Shown: positions 43,325-52,020 of the stretch, piece by piece
Layout of the letters: every line of letters starts with the position of its first letter
How positions within the stretch are numbered: the first letter of the stretch is position 1
NCBI RefSeq assembly: GCF_004005855.1
Contig: NZ_SACL01000001.1
Coordinates: 930,001-994,000 of the forward strand
DNA: 64,000 bases
Reading direction: 5' to 3'
Source: Rhodovarius crocodyli
Lineage (GTDB): Bacteria; Pseudomonadota; Alphaproteobacteria; Acetobacterales; Acetobacteraceae
The notes under the pieces: model-generated
Told to the model about the DNA's origin: nothing
Seen by the model: the letters and a program-made list of their open reading frames with translations, nothing else
Database searches by the model: none
Program-made: the position numbers and the translations under genes

Positions 43325-44440
43325 TCAGCCCAGCGCGGGCAGGGGCGCGGTGATGGACTTGTCCAGCGTCAGCGCGCCGAAGGCGAGCCAGCCGCGCTCA
43401 TACTGCGGCGCCACGCCGATGCGATCGAGGCAGCCCAGCGTGGCCGCCGCGCGCAGCGGCCAGTACGGGTCGCGCATCGAGGCCTTGGCGATCAGCACCA
43501 TGTCCGCCCGGCCGGCGCCGACGATGTCGTTGGCCTGCCCGGCCTCCGTGATCATGCCGACAGTGGCCACCGCGATGCCCGAGCCCTGGCGCACCGCCTC
43601 GCCCCCCGGCACCTGATAGCCGGGGCCCATCGGGATCTTCTGCTCGGGCGACAGGCCTCCGGAGGAGACATCGAACAGGTCCACCCCCACCGCCTTGCAG
43701 TCCTGGCCGAGGCGCACCGTCTCCTCCGTGGTCCAGCCGCCTTCCACCCAATCCGTGTGGGAGACGCGCAGCGCCAGCACATGGTCGTCCGGCATGGCGG
43801 CGCGGGCGGCGCGCATGGCGTCCAGCACGATGCGGCTGCGGTTCTCATAGCTGCCGCCCCAGGTATCGGTGCGCCTGTTGGACAGCGGCGACAGGAACTG
43901 GTGCAGCAGATAGCCATGGGCCGCGTGCAGCTCGATCACGCGATACCCGGCGGCGACGGCGCGGGCGGTGGCGGCGGCGATGTCGGCCAGCACCTTGGCG
44001 ATGTCGGCCTCCGTCATCGCCTGGGGCGCGTCATAGTCGCCGAAGGCCACGGCGCTGGGGGCCAGCGTGGTCCAGCCCGGCGTCAGCGGCGGCGCCTGCC
44101 ACTGCGGCGGGCGGGAACCCTTGCGGCCGCAATGGCCCAGCTGCACGCCCGGCACCGCGCCGGCCGCCGCGATGGCCGAGGCCAGCCGCGCATGCGCCGG
44201 GATCTGCGCGTCCTCCCACAGGCCGATGTCGCCGTTGCCGCTGCGGCCCTCGGGGCTGATGGCGGTGGCCTCCACGAAGACCAGCCCGGCGCCGCCCAGG
44301 GCGCGCGGCAGCAGGTTGCCCAGGTGCCAGTCGGTGGGCCGGCCGTCCTCGGCCGCGCAGTACTGCTGCATGGGAGAGATGCCGACGCGGTTGCGCAGCG
44401 TGACGCCGCGCAGCGTCAGGGGATCGAACAGATGGGGCAT
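43325..44440 (-). CDS. Old Yellow Enzyme family NADH:flavin oxidoreductase (YqjM/NamA-like)
   Basis: A 371-residue FMN-dependent ene-reductase. The start MPHLFDPLTLRGVTLRNRVGISPMQQYCA, the GHCGRKGS segment, the substrate-binding His pair in VIELHAAHGYLLHQFLSPLSN, WGGSYENRSR, and the FMN-binding C-terminus VGMITEAGQANDIVGAGRADMV are diagnostic of the YqjM class. It reduces activated C=C bonds with NADPH or NADH. The ATG at 44440 follows CAGGAG. It is convergent with the dipeptidase gene (9 bp gap). Confidence 0.93.
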   Translation of the reverse strand: MPHLFDPLTLRGVTLRNRVGISPMQQYCAAEDGRPTDWHLGNLLPRALGGAGLVFVEATAISPEGRSGNGDIGLWEDAQIPAHARLASAIAAAGAVPGVQLGHCGRKGSRPPQWQAPPLTPGWTTLAPSAVAFGDYDAPQAMTEADIAKVLADIAAATARAVAAGYRVIELHAAHGYLLHQFLSPLSNRRTDTWGGSYENRSRIVLDAMRAARAAMPDDHVLALRVSHTDWVEGGWTTEETVRLGQDCKAVGVDLFDVSSGGLSPEQKIPMGPGYQVPGGEAVRQGSGIAVATVGMITEAGQANDIVGAGRADMVLIAKASMRDPYWPLRAAATLGCLDRIGVAPQYERGWLAFGALTLDKSITAPLPALG

Positions 44441-44496
44441 CGGGGCGGGCTCCTGCGGGGAATGGCGGTGGTGTGCCGGGATAGCGATCGACGGGG

Positions 44497-44520
44497 CGGC
44501 ACCCGGCCTGGTGGGTGCCG
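44497..44520. other. Hairpin in the OYE/ftsE divergent gap
   Basis: CGGCACCC (44497-44504) pairs with GGGTGCCG (44513-44520) in the 187-bp space between the divergent OYE and ftsE genes. It lacks a T-run and its role is unclear. I see no other structure in that gap beyond the AGGGGG before ftsE. Confidence 0.3.
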
Positions 44521-44627
44521 CCGCGGCCTCCACCGCGTCGGGCGCATTATCGGGCGGGAAGCGGCGCGGGTCGACCCATGCCCTCGCACGGCTTGGCGAG
44601 CACGGCCCCCGGCTGGCACAAGGGGGT

Positions 44628-45290
44628 ATGGTACGGCTTGAGGACATCACGCTCAGCTACCGCCGCGGGGAGAACCCCGCCCTGGCCGGGCTGAGCTTCG
44701 CGCTGGAGGCAGGCAGCTTCACCTGGCTGATGGGGGCCTCGGGGGCGGGGAAATCCTCGCTGCTGAAGCTGTTGCAGCTGTCGGTGCGGCCCACGGCCGG
44801 GCGGCTGACGGTGCTGGGCACGGCCGTGCACACCGCGCGCCGGCGCGCCCTGCCGGGGCTGCGGCGGCGCATCGGCATCGTGTTCCAGGATTTCCGCCTG
44901 CTGCCGCACCTGTCCGTGCTGGAGAATGTGGCCCTGCCGCTGCGCATCGCCGGCAGGCGCGAAGTGCAGCTGCGCGCGGATGCCGAGGAGATGCTGCGCT
45001 GGGTGGGCCTGGGCCACCGCATGGAGGACCGGCCCGAGGCGCTGTCGGGCGGGGAGCAGCAGCGCGTGGCCCTGGCCCGCGCCGTGGTCGCCCGCCCCGC
45101 TCTGCTGCTGGCCGATGAGCCCACCAGCCACCTGGACGAACCCCAGGCACGGCGCGTGGTGTCCCTGCTGCAGGAGATGCAGCGGCTGGGCACCACGGTG
45201 GTGGTGGCCACCCACAGCCCGAACCTGATCCAGGATTTCCCGGCGCCCATTCTGCAGCTGCACCAGGGAAGGCTGCTGTCCCATGGCTAA
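44628..45290 (+). CDS. ftsE: Cell division ATP-binding protein FtsE
   Basis: A 220-residue ABC ATPase that with FtsX activates peptidoglycan hydrolases at the division septum. Walker A is GASGAGKSSLL, the Q-loop is IVFQDFRLLPHLSVLENVALPL, the signature is LSGGEQQRVALARA and Walker B is ALLLADEPTSHLD. The ATG at 44628 follows AGGGGG; ftsX starts inside its 3' end. The overall pattern and the adjacent FtsX make FtsE more likely than another ABC ATPase. Confidence 0.93.
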   Translation: MVRLEDITLSYRRGENPALAGLSFALEAGSFTWLMGASGAGKSSLLKLLQLSVRPTAGRLTVLGTAVHTARRRALPGLRRRIGIVFQDFRLLPHLSVLENVALPLRIAGRREVQLRADAEEMLRWVGLGHRMEDRPEALSGGEQQRVALARAVVARPALLLADEPTSHLDEPQARRVVSLLQEMQRLGTTVVVATHSPNLIQDFPAPILQLHQGRLLSHG

Positions 45291-46119
45291 GCCCGCGCGC
45301 GTCCGCGATCCGCTGGGCCTTCGCCGGGCCGTCTCGGGCTGGCTGCTGCCGGCGCTGGTGGCGGCCATGGCGCTGCTGGCCGCCATCGCGCTCGGCGGTG
45401 CCGAGGCCGCGGAGGCGCTGGCCCGCCGCTGGGAAGGCGGGGCGGCGGCGGCCATGCTGGTGCAGCTGCAACCCGGGCTGGATCCGGTGCCGGCCGCAGA
45501 ACAGGTCGCCACCCTGCCCGGCGTGGCCGAGGCGATCGCGATGGACCGGGAGCGGCTTTCGGCCCTGCTGCACCCGTGGCTGGGCGATGCCTCCGGCCTG
45601 CCGCTGCCGCCGATGATCGAGGTGCGGCTGACCCATGTGCGGGAGGCCGACATCGTGGCCCAGGGCATCGCGGAAATGCTGCCCGGTGCGCAGGTGGAAC
45701 AGCATGGCGTGTGGGTGGCGCGGCTGTCCGCCCTGGCGCGCAGCCTGCAGGCCATGGCCTGGATGACGCTGGCGCTGGTGGGCGGGCTGGCCACGGCCAT
45801 CCTGGCGGTGGCCACGCGCGCGGGCATCGCCGCCCGGCGGGACACCATCACCATCCTGCATGAGCTGGGCGCGACCGACGGCACCATCGCGCGGCATTTC
45901 GCCAAGCGCGTGGCCTGGCTGGCCGCCTGCGGGGCCTCGATCGGCGTGGCGGAGGCGCTGCCCCTGCTGTTCGCCCTGGGGCGCATGGCATCGCCCCTGC
46001 TGGGTGACGGGCTGGAGATGCCCTGGCTGGCGCTGCTGGCGCTGATCCCGGCGGCGGCGCTGATCGCCTGGTTCACGGCACTGAGCGCCGTGCGGATGTG
46101 GTTGAAAAGGCTGCCCTGA
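45283..46119 (+). CDS. ftsX: Cell division permease FtsX
   Basis: A 278-residue membrane protein with a short cytoplasmic N-terminus, one helix (LLPALVAAMALLAAIALGG), a periplasmic domain of about 130 residues and three more helices, as in FtsX. Late parts ATRAGIAARRDTITILHELGATDGTIARHF match the FtsX/ABC3 coupling segment. It overlaps ftsE by 8 bp and is followed directly by plsC (ATG immediately after its TGA). With FtsE it transmits ATP hydrolysis to periplasmic amidase activators. Confidence 0.92.
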   Translation: MAKPARVRDPLGLRRAVSGWLLPALVAAMALLAAIALGGAEAAEALARRWEGGAAAAMLVQLQPGLDPVPAAEQVATLPGVAEAIAMDRERLSALLHPWLGDASGLPLPPMIEVRLTHVREADIVAQGIAEMLPGAQVEQHGVWVARLSALARSLQAMAWMTLALVGGLATAILAVATRAGIAARRDTITILHELGATDGTIARHFAKRVAWLAACGASIGVAEALPLLFALGRMASPLLGDGLEMPWLALLALIPAAALIAWFTALSAVRMWLKRLP

Positions 46120-46830
46120 ATGCTGCGTTCCATCCTGTTCAACATCGCCTTCTTCGGCGCGACCACGGTGCTGTGCCTGGTGTCGCTGCCGCTGATGCTG
46201 CTGCCGCGCGGGGCCTTCATGGCCATGCTGGCCTTCTATGCCCGGCTGGTGGAGGGGATGCTGGCCGTGATCTGCGGCCTGCGCGTGCGGGTCGAGGGCA
46301 TGGAGAACCTGCCGGCGGGGCCCGTGCTGATCGCCAGCAAGCACCAGTCGGCCTTCGACACCGTGTTCTGGCTCAGCCGCCTGCCCGACCCCTGCTACGT
46401 GCTGAAGGCGGAGCTGATGAAGATCCCGGTCTGGGGGTGGCTGGCGCGGCATTCGAAGATGGTGGCGGTGGACCGCAGCGGCGGCGCCAGCGCCCTGAAG
46501 CAGATGGTGCGCGATGCCGAGGCCGCGCTGGCCGACAACCGCCAGATCGTGATCTTCCCCGAGGGCACCCGCACCGCCCCCGGAGAGCGCGTGGCCTATC
46601 AGCCCGGCGTGGCCGCCCTGGCCAGCGCGCTGAAGGTGGCGGTGGTGCCGGTGGCCACCGACAGCGGCCTGTTCTGGGGCAGGAACGCCTTCGCCAAGCG
46701 CGGCGGCACGCTGACCGTTTCAGTGCTGCCGCCGATCCCGGCGGGCACCCCCCGCGCGGCCCTGATGCGCGGGCTGGAGGAAGCGATCGAGGCCGAGACC
46801 GCGCGGCTGCTGGCCCGGCCCACCGCCTGA
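46120..46830 (+). CDS. plsC: 1-acyl-glycerol-3-phosphate acyltransferase
   Basis: A 236-residue membrane-bound enzyme that makes phosphatidic acid from lysophosphatidic acid. The N-terminal region is hydrophobic (LFNIAFFGATTVLCLVSLPL); the catalytic HX4D box is HQSAFD (about residue 74), the substrate motif is VDRSG near 120 and the third motif is IFPEGTRTAPGE. The start is immediately after the ftsX stop, so it is co-transcribed with ftsEX, linking division with membrane lipid synthesis. Confidence 0.93.
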   Translation: MLRSILFNIAFFGATTVLCLVSLPLMLLPRGAFMAMLAFYARLVEGMLAVICGLRVRVEGMENLPAGPVLIASKHQSAFDTVFWLSRLPDPCYVLKAELMKIPVWGWLARHSKMVAVDRSGGASALKQMVRDAEAALADNRQIVIFPEGTRTAPGERVAYQPGVAALASALKVAVVPVATDSGLFWGRNAFAKRGGTLTVSVLPPIPAGTPRAALMRGLEEAIEAETARLLARPTA

Positions 46831-46833
46831 GCG

Positions 46834-48519
46834 TCAGGCCGCCAGCGCGGCCCGGAAACGCTGCACGATGCCCGCCATGCTGCGGGTATCCTGCTGAAGC
46901 GCGCTCGCGGCGTTCAGCACCTCTCCGGCATTGCCTTCCGTCGTGCCGGTGGTCTCGCGCAGGGACAGGACCTGGCCGCTGACCTGGCTGGTGCCTTCGG
47001 CCGCGGCGGCGGCGGCGCGGGCGATCTCGGCCGTCGCCTCGCGCTGCTGGTCCACCGCATCGGCGATGCCCTGGCTGATGCTGCCCAGCTCCGCGATGGT
47101 GTGGCTGATGCCCTGGATGGCCTGGACGGCGGCACCCGTCGCGTCGCGCATGGTGGTGATCTGGTTGCCGATCTCCTCCGTCGCGCGGGCGGTCTGGGCG
47201 GCGAGCGCCTTCACCTCTCCGGCGACCACCGCGAAGCCCTTGCCGGCCTCTCCGGCGCGGGCGGCCTCGATGGTGGCGTTCAGCGCCAGCAGGTTGGTCT
47301 GGGCGGCGATGCTCTCGATCAGGCGCACCACCTCACCCACCTTGTCCGCGCCCTCGGCCAGGGCGCGCACGGTGCCGTCGCTGGTCTCGGCGGCGCGGCT
47401 GGCCTCTCGGGCGGCGGCGGCGACGGAACCGGCCTGGCGCGCGATCTCCTGGATGCTGGCGGTCAGTTCCTCGGCGGCGGAGGCGACGGTGCCGACCTCC
47501 TGTGCGGCGCCGTCAGCCGCGCGGCTCATGCCAGCGCCGGCCTCGCTGCCGCTGCGCGCCGCACCGGTCAGGGAGGCAGCGAGCCCTTCCAGCGTGCCGG
47601 CCTGGGCCTGCAGCCGGTCCATCGCGCCGCCGATGTCGCCCTCGAAGGCGGTCATCGCGGCTTCGCGTGCCGCGCGGCGGCGCTCGGCCTCCGCCTGGCG
47701 GGCCTGGGCGGCCTGTTCCTCGCGGCGCACTTCCGCCAGGCGGGCGCGCAGGGCCTCGGCGGCGGATTGCAGCTGGCCGACCTCATCCTCGCGCCGGGGG
47801 GGCTGGGCGCGCTCGGCCAGGTCGCCGGCGGCGATGGCGCGGATATGGGTGGTGACGGTGGCCAGCGGGGCCGCCACGCGCCGGCGCAGCACCGCCAGCG
47901 CCAGGGCGAACAGGCCGAGCGCCAGCACCGTGACCGTGCCGGGCAGCAGCACGCGCGTCAGCGCCGCGCGCTGCGTCACGGCGGCCAGGGCGGCCGCGCC
48001 GTCGCTGTCGATGCGGGTGAGCGCCGCCTCCAGCGCCGCGTTCAGCGCCTGGCGGTTGGCGCGGTTCAGGTCGTTGTTGCCCATGCGGTCGGCGGCGGCG
48101 GCACCTTCGCGCCGGGCGGCGTCCAGCACCTCCATCCGAAAGCGCCGGAACTCCGCGATGGCGCGGCCGAGCGGGGCCAGCGCCTCGCGCTCCGCCGGAA
48201 GGGCCAGGGCCGCCAGGTCCCGGGCATGGTGGTCCAGCCGGTCCAGCTGGCCGGTCAGACCACGGCCGAAGCGCTCGATCTCGGGCGCGGAGCGGGCCAT
48301 GTACAGCCCGCGGCTTTCGGCCACCACGGCGAACACCGCGCCGTTCACCGCCTGGATGTGCTGGCCCATGGAGGAGGCGCGGCGCTGTTCGGACAGATCC
48401 TCGGCCAGCTCGCCGACCTGCACCCAGGCGGCGACGGCGCTGCCGAGGCTGACCAGGACCATGAGACCGAGCAAGGCCCCGATCTGGCGGGACAGGGAAT
48501 GGGAGAACCAGGCGGGCAT
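46834..48519 (-). CDS. Methyl-accepting chemotaxis protein
   Basis: A 561-residue chemoreceptor. Two membrane segments (about residues 12-32 and 185-210) flank a periplasmic four-helix ligand domain with Arg-rich helices; a HAMP domain follows ([27 protein letters not shown]) and then the signalling coiled coil with the conserved hairpin [23 protein letters not shown]. There is no CheR-binding pentapeptide at the end. It is a single gene convergent with plsC; no che genes are in the window, so the flagellar cluster is elsewhere. The ligand is unknown. Confidence 0.94.
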   Translation of the reverse strand: MPAWFSHSLSRQIGALLGLMVLVSLGSAVAAWVQVGELAEDLSEQRRASSMGQHIQAVNGAVFAVVAESRGLYMARSAPEIERFGRGLTGQLDRLDHHARDLAALALPAEREALAPLGRAIAEFRRFRMEVLDAARREGAAAADRMGNNDLNRANRQALNAALEAALTRIDSDGAAALAAVTQRAALTRVLLPGTVTVLALGLFALALAVLRRRVAAPLATVTTHIRAIAAGDLAERAQPPRREDEVGQLQSAAEALRARLAEVRREEQAAQARQAEAERRRAAREAAMTAFEGDIGGAMDRLQAQAGTLEGLAASLTGAARSGSEAGAGMSRAADGAAQEVGTVASAAEELTASIQEIARQAGSVAAAAREASRAAETSDGTVRALAEGADKVGEVVRLIESIAAQTNLLALNATIEAARAGEAGKGFAVVAGEVKALAAQTARATEEIGNQITTMRDATGAAVQAIQGISHTIAELGSISQGIADAVDQQREATAEIARAAAAAAEGTSQVSGQVLSLRETTGTTEGNAGEVLNAASALQQDTRSMAGIVQRFRAALAA

Positions 48520-48617
48520 GCGTACCTCCGTTGAATGAGGCAGCAGATGGCGCAGGCATCACTAACGAATGGTGAGCAGGCTGATGAACTGCGCTTAAAC
48601 CCTTGAACAGGAAAGGA

Positions 48618-48941
48618 TCAGCGCGGGCGTTCCTGCGCCTGGCCGCTGGCGCGCAGGATCTCTCCGGTGGTGGCGTTCACCTCCACCTTGTAGGGGCGGC
48701 CGGTGGGGGGCTGCACCTTGATCTCGTACTGCCAGATGCCGTCCTCGCGCTCCAGCTCGGCCTCGATCACGCGGCCGAGGTAGCGTTCCTCGACGGTGGT
48801 CAGGATTTCCGCGAGGGAGCGGATCTCGCCGGCCTCGAAGGCGCGGCGGGCGCGTTCATGGTCGTCGGCGGCAGGTGCCAGATGAGTGGCGCCGAGGAGG
48901 AGCAGCGTGCCCATCCCCGCGATCGTCAGCATCCTTCTCAT
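48618..48941 (-). CDS. Exported PepSY-domain protein
   Basis: A 107-residue protein with signal peptide (MLTIAGMGTLLLLGATHLAPA) and a single PepSY domain: GEIRSLAEILTTVEERYLGRVIEAEL, then WQYEIKVQPPTGRPYKVEVNATTGEIL. Such proteins are periplasmic and are often found with two-component systems or as peptidase inhibitors. No sensor kinase is adjacent. It is transcribed in the same direction as ychF, 33 bp upstream, but is the last gene of that block. Confidence 0.9.
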   Translation of the reverse strand: MRRMLTIAGMGTLLLLGATHLAPAADDHERARRAFEAGEIRSLAEILTTVEERYLGRVIEAELEREDGIWQYEIKVQPPTGRPYKVEVNATTGEILRASGQAQERPR

Positions 48942-48974
48942 CCGCCGATCCTCCCCTGAGACAACGTGCGATGT

Positions 48975-50069
48975 CTACACGTTGAAGCGGAAAAGCATGA
49001 CGTCGCCATCCTTCACGACGTATTCCTTGCCTTCCACCTTGGCCTTTCCGGCCTCCTTCGCGCCCTGCTCGCCGCCCAGCGCGACGTAGTCGGCATAGCC
49101 GATGGTCTCGGCCGCGATGAAGCCGCGCTCGAAATCGCCATGGATCACGCCGGCCGCCTGGGGGGCCTTCATGCCCTTGATGATGGTCCAGGCGCGGGCC
49201 TCCTTCGGGCCCACGGTGAAGTAGGTGATGAGGCCCAGCAGGTCGTGGCCGGCGCGGATGATGCGGTCCAGGCCGCTGTCCTCCAGGCCGAGCGAGGACA
49301 GGAACTCGGCCCGGTCCTCATGCGGCATCTGGCTGATCTCGGCCTCGATGGCGGCGGAGACGATGATGGCGCGGCCGCCTTCGGCCTTGGCCTTCTCCAT
49401 CACGCGGGCGCTGTGGGCGTTGCCGGTCGCGGCCGAGGCTTCCTCGACATTGCACACATACAGCACGGGCTTGGTGGTCAGCAGCTGCAGGCGGGCGGCG
49501 GCCTCCTCCTCACCCTTCGGCACGGCCACGCGGGCGGGCAGCCCCTCGGACAGCGCCTTGGTCAGCGGCTCGATCAGCGCCATCTGGGCCTGGGCTTCCT
49601 TGTCGCCGCCGCGGGCGCGCTTCACCAGGCCCTGGGCCCGGCGCTCCAGGCTGTCGAGGTCGGCCAGCATCAGCTCGGTCTCGACGGTGGCGGCGTCGCG
49701 GATCGGGTCCACGCTGCCCTCGACATGGGTGATGTCCCCGTCCTCGAAGCAGCGCAGGACGTGGATGATCGCGTCCGTCTCACGGATGTTGGCCAGGAAC
49801 TGGTTGCCCAGGCCCTCGCCCTTGCTGGCACCGCGCACCAGGCCCGCGATGTCCACGAATTCCAGGCTGGTGGGGACGATCTTCTGGCTCTTGCCGATGC
49901 GCGCCAGCTCATTCAGGCGCGGGTCGGGCACCGCCACGCGGCCGACATTCGGCTCGATGGTGCAGAAGGGGTAGTTGGCCGCCTGCGCCGCCGCCGTTTC
50001 CGTCAGCGCGTTGAACAGGGTGGACTTGCCCACATTGGGAAGCCCGACGATGCCGCAGTTGAAACCCAT
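48975..50069 (-). CDS. ychF: Ribosome-binding ATPase YchF
   Basis: A 364-residue Obg-family P-loop protein that binds ATP rather than GTP. The G1 motif is [34 protein letters not shown] is the G3 region, and NVEEASA replaces the NKxD base-specificity motif, as in YchF. A TGS domain ends the protein ([32 protein letters not shown]). It modulates translation and oxidative-stress response. It follows the small hypothetical protein and pth, the usual pth-ychF neighbourhood. Confidence 0.97.
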   Translation of the reverse strand: MGFNCGIVGLPNVGKSTLFNALTETAAAQAANYPFCTIEPNVGRVAVPDPRLNELARIGKSQKIVPTSLEFVDIAGLVRGASKGEGLGNQFLANIRETDAIIHVLRCFEDGDITHVEGSVDPIRDAATVETELMLADLDSLERRAQGLVKRARGGDKEAQAQMALIEPLTKALSEGLPARVAVPKGEEEAAARLQLLTTKPVLYVCNVEEASAATGNAHSARVMEKAKAEGGRAIIVSAAIEAEISQMPHEDRAEFLSSLGLEDSGLDRIIRAGHDLLGLITYFTVGPKEARAWTIIKGMKAPQAAGVIHGDFERGFIAAETIGYADYVALGGEQGAKEAGKAKVEGKEYVVKDGDVMLFRFNV

Positions 50070-50075
50070 GGAAAA

Positions 50076-50513
50076 TCAGCCTTGAGGAGAGAGGGCGGTG
50101 CCGAGTTCGTCGGCGATGAGGGCGGCCGCGATGCGGGCCGAGCCGTCATCGGTGGGAAGGGCGAGGGCCGCCGCGCGGATGGGCGGCACCAGCAGGGCGG
50201 GGCCGAGGCCCACGCGGCTCGCTGCCTTGTGCAGCCGCGCCGGCAGGTCGGAGGGCAGTTCCGCGATGGCGGACGCGGCCTCCAGCAGCAGGGAAGCGAG
50301 GAGTGCGGCCTCGGATGCGGCCTCGGCCACGCAGCGGGCGCGGCGCACATCGCTGATCGGGCCGCCATCGGTGGGGCCGGGCAGGCAGGCGCGCAAGGAA
50401 CCGGCGGCCTGGGCAAGCGTCGCGGCCTCTCGCCGCAGGGCGGAGGAAAGGGCGGCAGCCGCGTTGGCGCGATCCTCAGGGCCGGGGCCGCCGAAACCGA
50501 AATCCTCTTCCAT
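50076..50513 (-). CDS. Conserved-looking protein between pth and ychF
   Basis: A 145-residue, Ala/Leu-rich, probably all-helical soluble protein with no signal peptide. The first part has EDRANAAAALSSALRREAATLAQ; mid-protein EAASEAALLASLLLEAASAIAEL; and the C-terminal SARIAAALIADELGTAL. I do not recognise a family. The ATG follows the pth stop directly (no gap) and ychF begins 6 bp after its stop, so it is inside the pth-ychF transcription unit and is likely real. A role with translation factors or tRNA turnover is only a positional guess. Confidence 0.65.
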   Translation of the reverse strand: MEEDFGFGGPGPEDRANAAAALSSALRREAATLAQAAGSLRACLPGPTDGGPISDVRRARCVAEAASEAALLASLLLEAASAIAELPSDLPARLHKAASRVGLGPALLVPPIRAAALALPTDDGSARIAAALIADELGTALSPQG

Positions 50514-51086
50514 TCACCGCTCCTGTGTCAGCAACGCCACGCGCGTCATGAATTCCTCGGGCTTGCCCTCGGCGAGCAGCGTGGCGGCATCGGCGGTGGC
50601 TTCCAGCACCGGCGCCAGCCAGGTCTCGTCCTTGGCGAAGTTGCCCAGAACATGCCCCGTTACACGGCTTTTGTCGCCCGGGTGGCCGATGCCCATGCGC
50701 ACACGCCAGAAATCGGCGCTGCCCATGGCGCGCTGCATGTCGCGCAGGCCGTTGTGGCCGGCCGTGCCGCCGCCGCGTTTCACGCGCAGCTTGCCCGGTG
50801 CCAGGTCCAGCTCATCATGGAAGGCCCAGATGGCGTCGGGACGGATCTTGTGGAAGGAGGCCGCGGCCTGAACGGCGTCGCCGGACAGATTCATGTAGGT
50901 CTGGGGCTTCAGCAGCAGCACGCGCTGGGTGCCGATCTGGCCGAGGGTGGCCTCGCCCTTGAACTGCCGCCGCCACGCCGGAAAGCGATAGCGGCCGGCC
51001 AGTTCGTCCAGCGCCATGAACCCGATGTTATGGCGCTGGCGTGCATGCTCCGGGCCGGGATTACCCAGCCCGACCCAAAGCATCAT
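50514..51086 (-). CDS. pth: Peptidyl-tRNA hydrolase
   Basis: A 190-residue enzyme that cleaves peptidyl-tRNA released from stalled ribosomes. GLGNPGPEHARQRHNIGF carries the active-site Asn and His (His20 in E. coli numbering), and FHDELDLAPGKLRVKRGGG has the catalytic Asp; NGLRDM binds the substrate. The start has an ATG doublet (51086 and 51083). It is 12 bp after rplY and directly abuts the hypothetical gene, in an rplY-pth-hypothetical-ychF unit. Confidence 0.97.
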   Translation of the reverse strand: MMLWVGLGNPGPEHARQRHNIGFMALDELAGRYRFPAWRRQFKGEATLGQIGTQRVLLLKPQTYMNLSGDAVQAAASFHKIRPDAIWAFHDELDLAPGKLRVKRGGGTAGHNGLRDMQRAMGSADFWRVRMGIGHPGDKSRVTGHVLGNFAKDETWLAPVLEATADAATLLAEGKPEEFMTRVALLTQER

Positions 51087-51098
51087 GGGGGGAACCCC

Positions 51099-51728
51099 TT
51101 ACTTCTTGCCCTTGCCCTTGCCCTTGGCGGGGGCGGCGGCCTGCGGGGCCACGATCTCTTCCACGACCGGCGCGGCGATGGTCGCCACCACGAAGTCGCG
51201 GTTGATCGTCGCCTTGGTGCCGGCCTGGTCCTTCACGGCGGACCAGCGCAGGGTGGCGCCGATCTCGGCCTCGGCCAGGTCGATCTCGAAGTGCTCGGGC
51301 ACGCTCGCGGGCGCGGCCATCACCTCGATCGCGCGGCGCACGACGTTCAGCGTGCCGCCCTGCTTGATGCCGGGGCAGGTGTCTTCGTTGAGGAAGACGA
51401 CCGGCACGCGGATCTTCAGGCGGGCGCCGGCGGACAGGCGCTGGAAGTCGATGTGGATCGGGCGATCCGTCACCGGGTGGAACTGGATATCGCGCATCAG
51501 CACGGTTTCCGTCTCACCGCCCTCGACAACCACCTCATACAGGTGGGACTGCCAGGAGCCCTTGTGCATTTCCTTCATGATGACGCGGGGATCCAGCTGG
51601 ATCAGCGCCGCATCCTTCTTGGCGCCATAGATGACACCGGGCACAAAGCCCTCACGCCGGGTCGCACGCGCTGCCCCCTTACCAGCATTCGCGCGCGCCG
51701 CAGCTTCGATCCGAACGGTTTGGACCAT
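51099..51728 (-). CDS. rplY: Ribosomal protein L25, Ctc type
   Basis: The 209-residue protein is the long L25/general-stress (Ctc) form. The N-terminal L25 domain (EAAARANAGKGAARATRREG to HPVTDRPIHIDFQRL) binds 5S rRNA and the C-terminal TL5-like domain (VRVPVVFLNED to ATINRDFVVATI) follows; the end is Ala/Lys-rich (PAKGKGKGKK). It is in the same transcription unit as pth and ychF. The 292-bp gap upstream holds a long palindromic element but no obvious gene. Confidence 0.95.
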   Translation of the reverse strand: MVQTVRIEAAARANAGKGAARATRREGFVPGVIYGAKKDAALIQLDPRVIMKEMHKGSWQSHLYEVVVEGGETETVLMRDIQFHPVTDRPIHIDFQRLSAGARLKIRVPVVFLNEDTCPGIKQGGTLNVVRRAIEVMAAPASVPEHFEIDLAEAEIGATLRWSAVKDQAGTKATINRDFVVATIAAPVVEEIVAPQAAAPAKGKGKGKK

Positions 51729-51900
51729 TGCGGTTGCTCCTCAAATACGAATGAAACCGCCCTGCCTCGCGAGCATGGGCGATCGCGCCGGCCTCCAGGG
51801 GTGCCAGCGCGGGGGCGGTGTAGCGGGGGAAAAGCCCAGGCGCAACCTGGGATCGCGCATGGGTGGGGTGATGGGACGGGATGAGGCCCGATAGAATAGC

Positions 51901-52018
51901 CTTCTTTTTCTGAAGAAAAAGAAGCAAAAAGACTTTTCGAGTTTAGTGCATCCTGCCTTTGGTCAGGAACTCCATTAAACCCTCAAAAGTTTTTTGGTTC
52001 TTTTTTCCAAAAAAGAAC
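51901..52018. repeat. 118-bp MITE-like palindromic element
   Basis: The left end (hairpin CTTCTTTTT/AAAAAGAAG at 51901-51924 followed by CAAAAAGACTTTT) and right end (AAAAGTTTTTTG followed by hairpin GTTCTTTTTT/AAAAAAGAAC at 51997-52018) are imperfect inverted repeats of ~35 bp. The interior (GAGTTTAGTG...CCTG against CAGG...CATTAAACCCTC) also pairs, so the whole element folds back on itself. It carries no ORF. On the minus strand it may also terminate the MFS gene, which stops 3 bp away. Confidence 0.7.
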
Positions 52019-52020
52019 AG

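Noticed and set aside
48966-51884. 972-codon frame opposite ychF, pth and rplY
   Set aside because: Antisense shadow of three well-supported genes.
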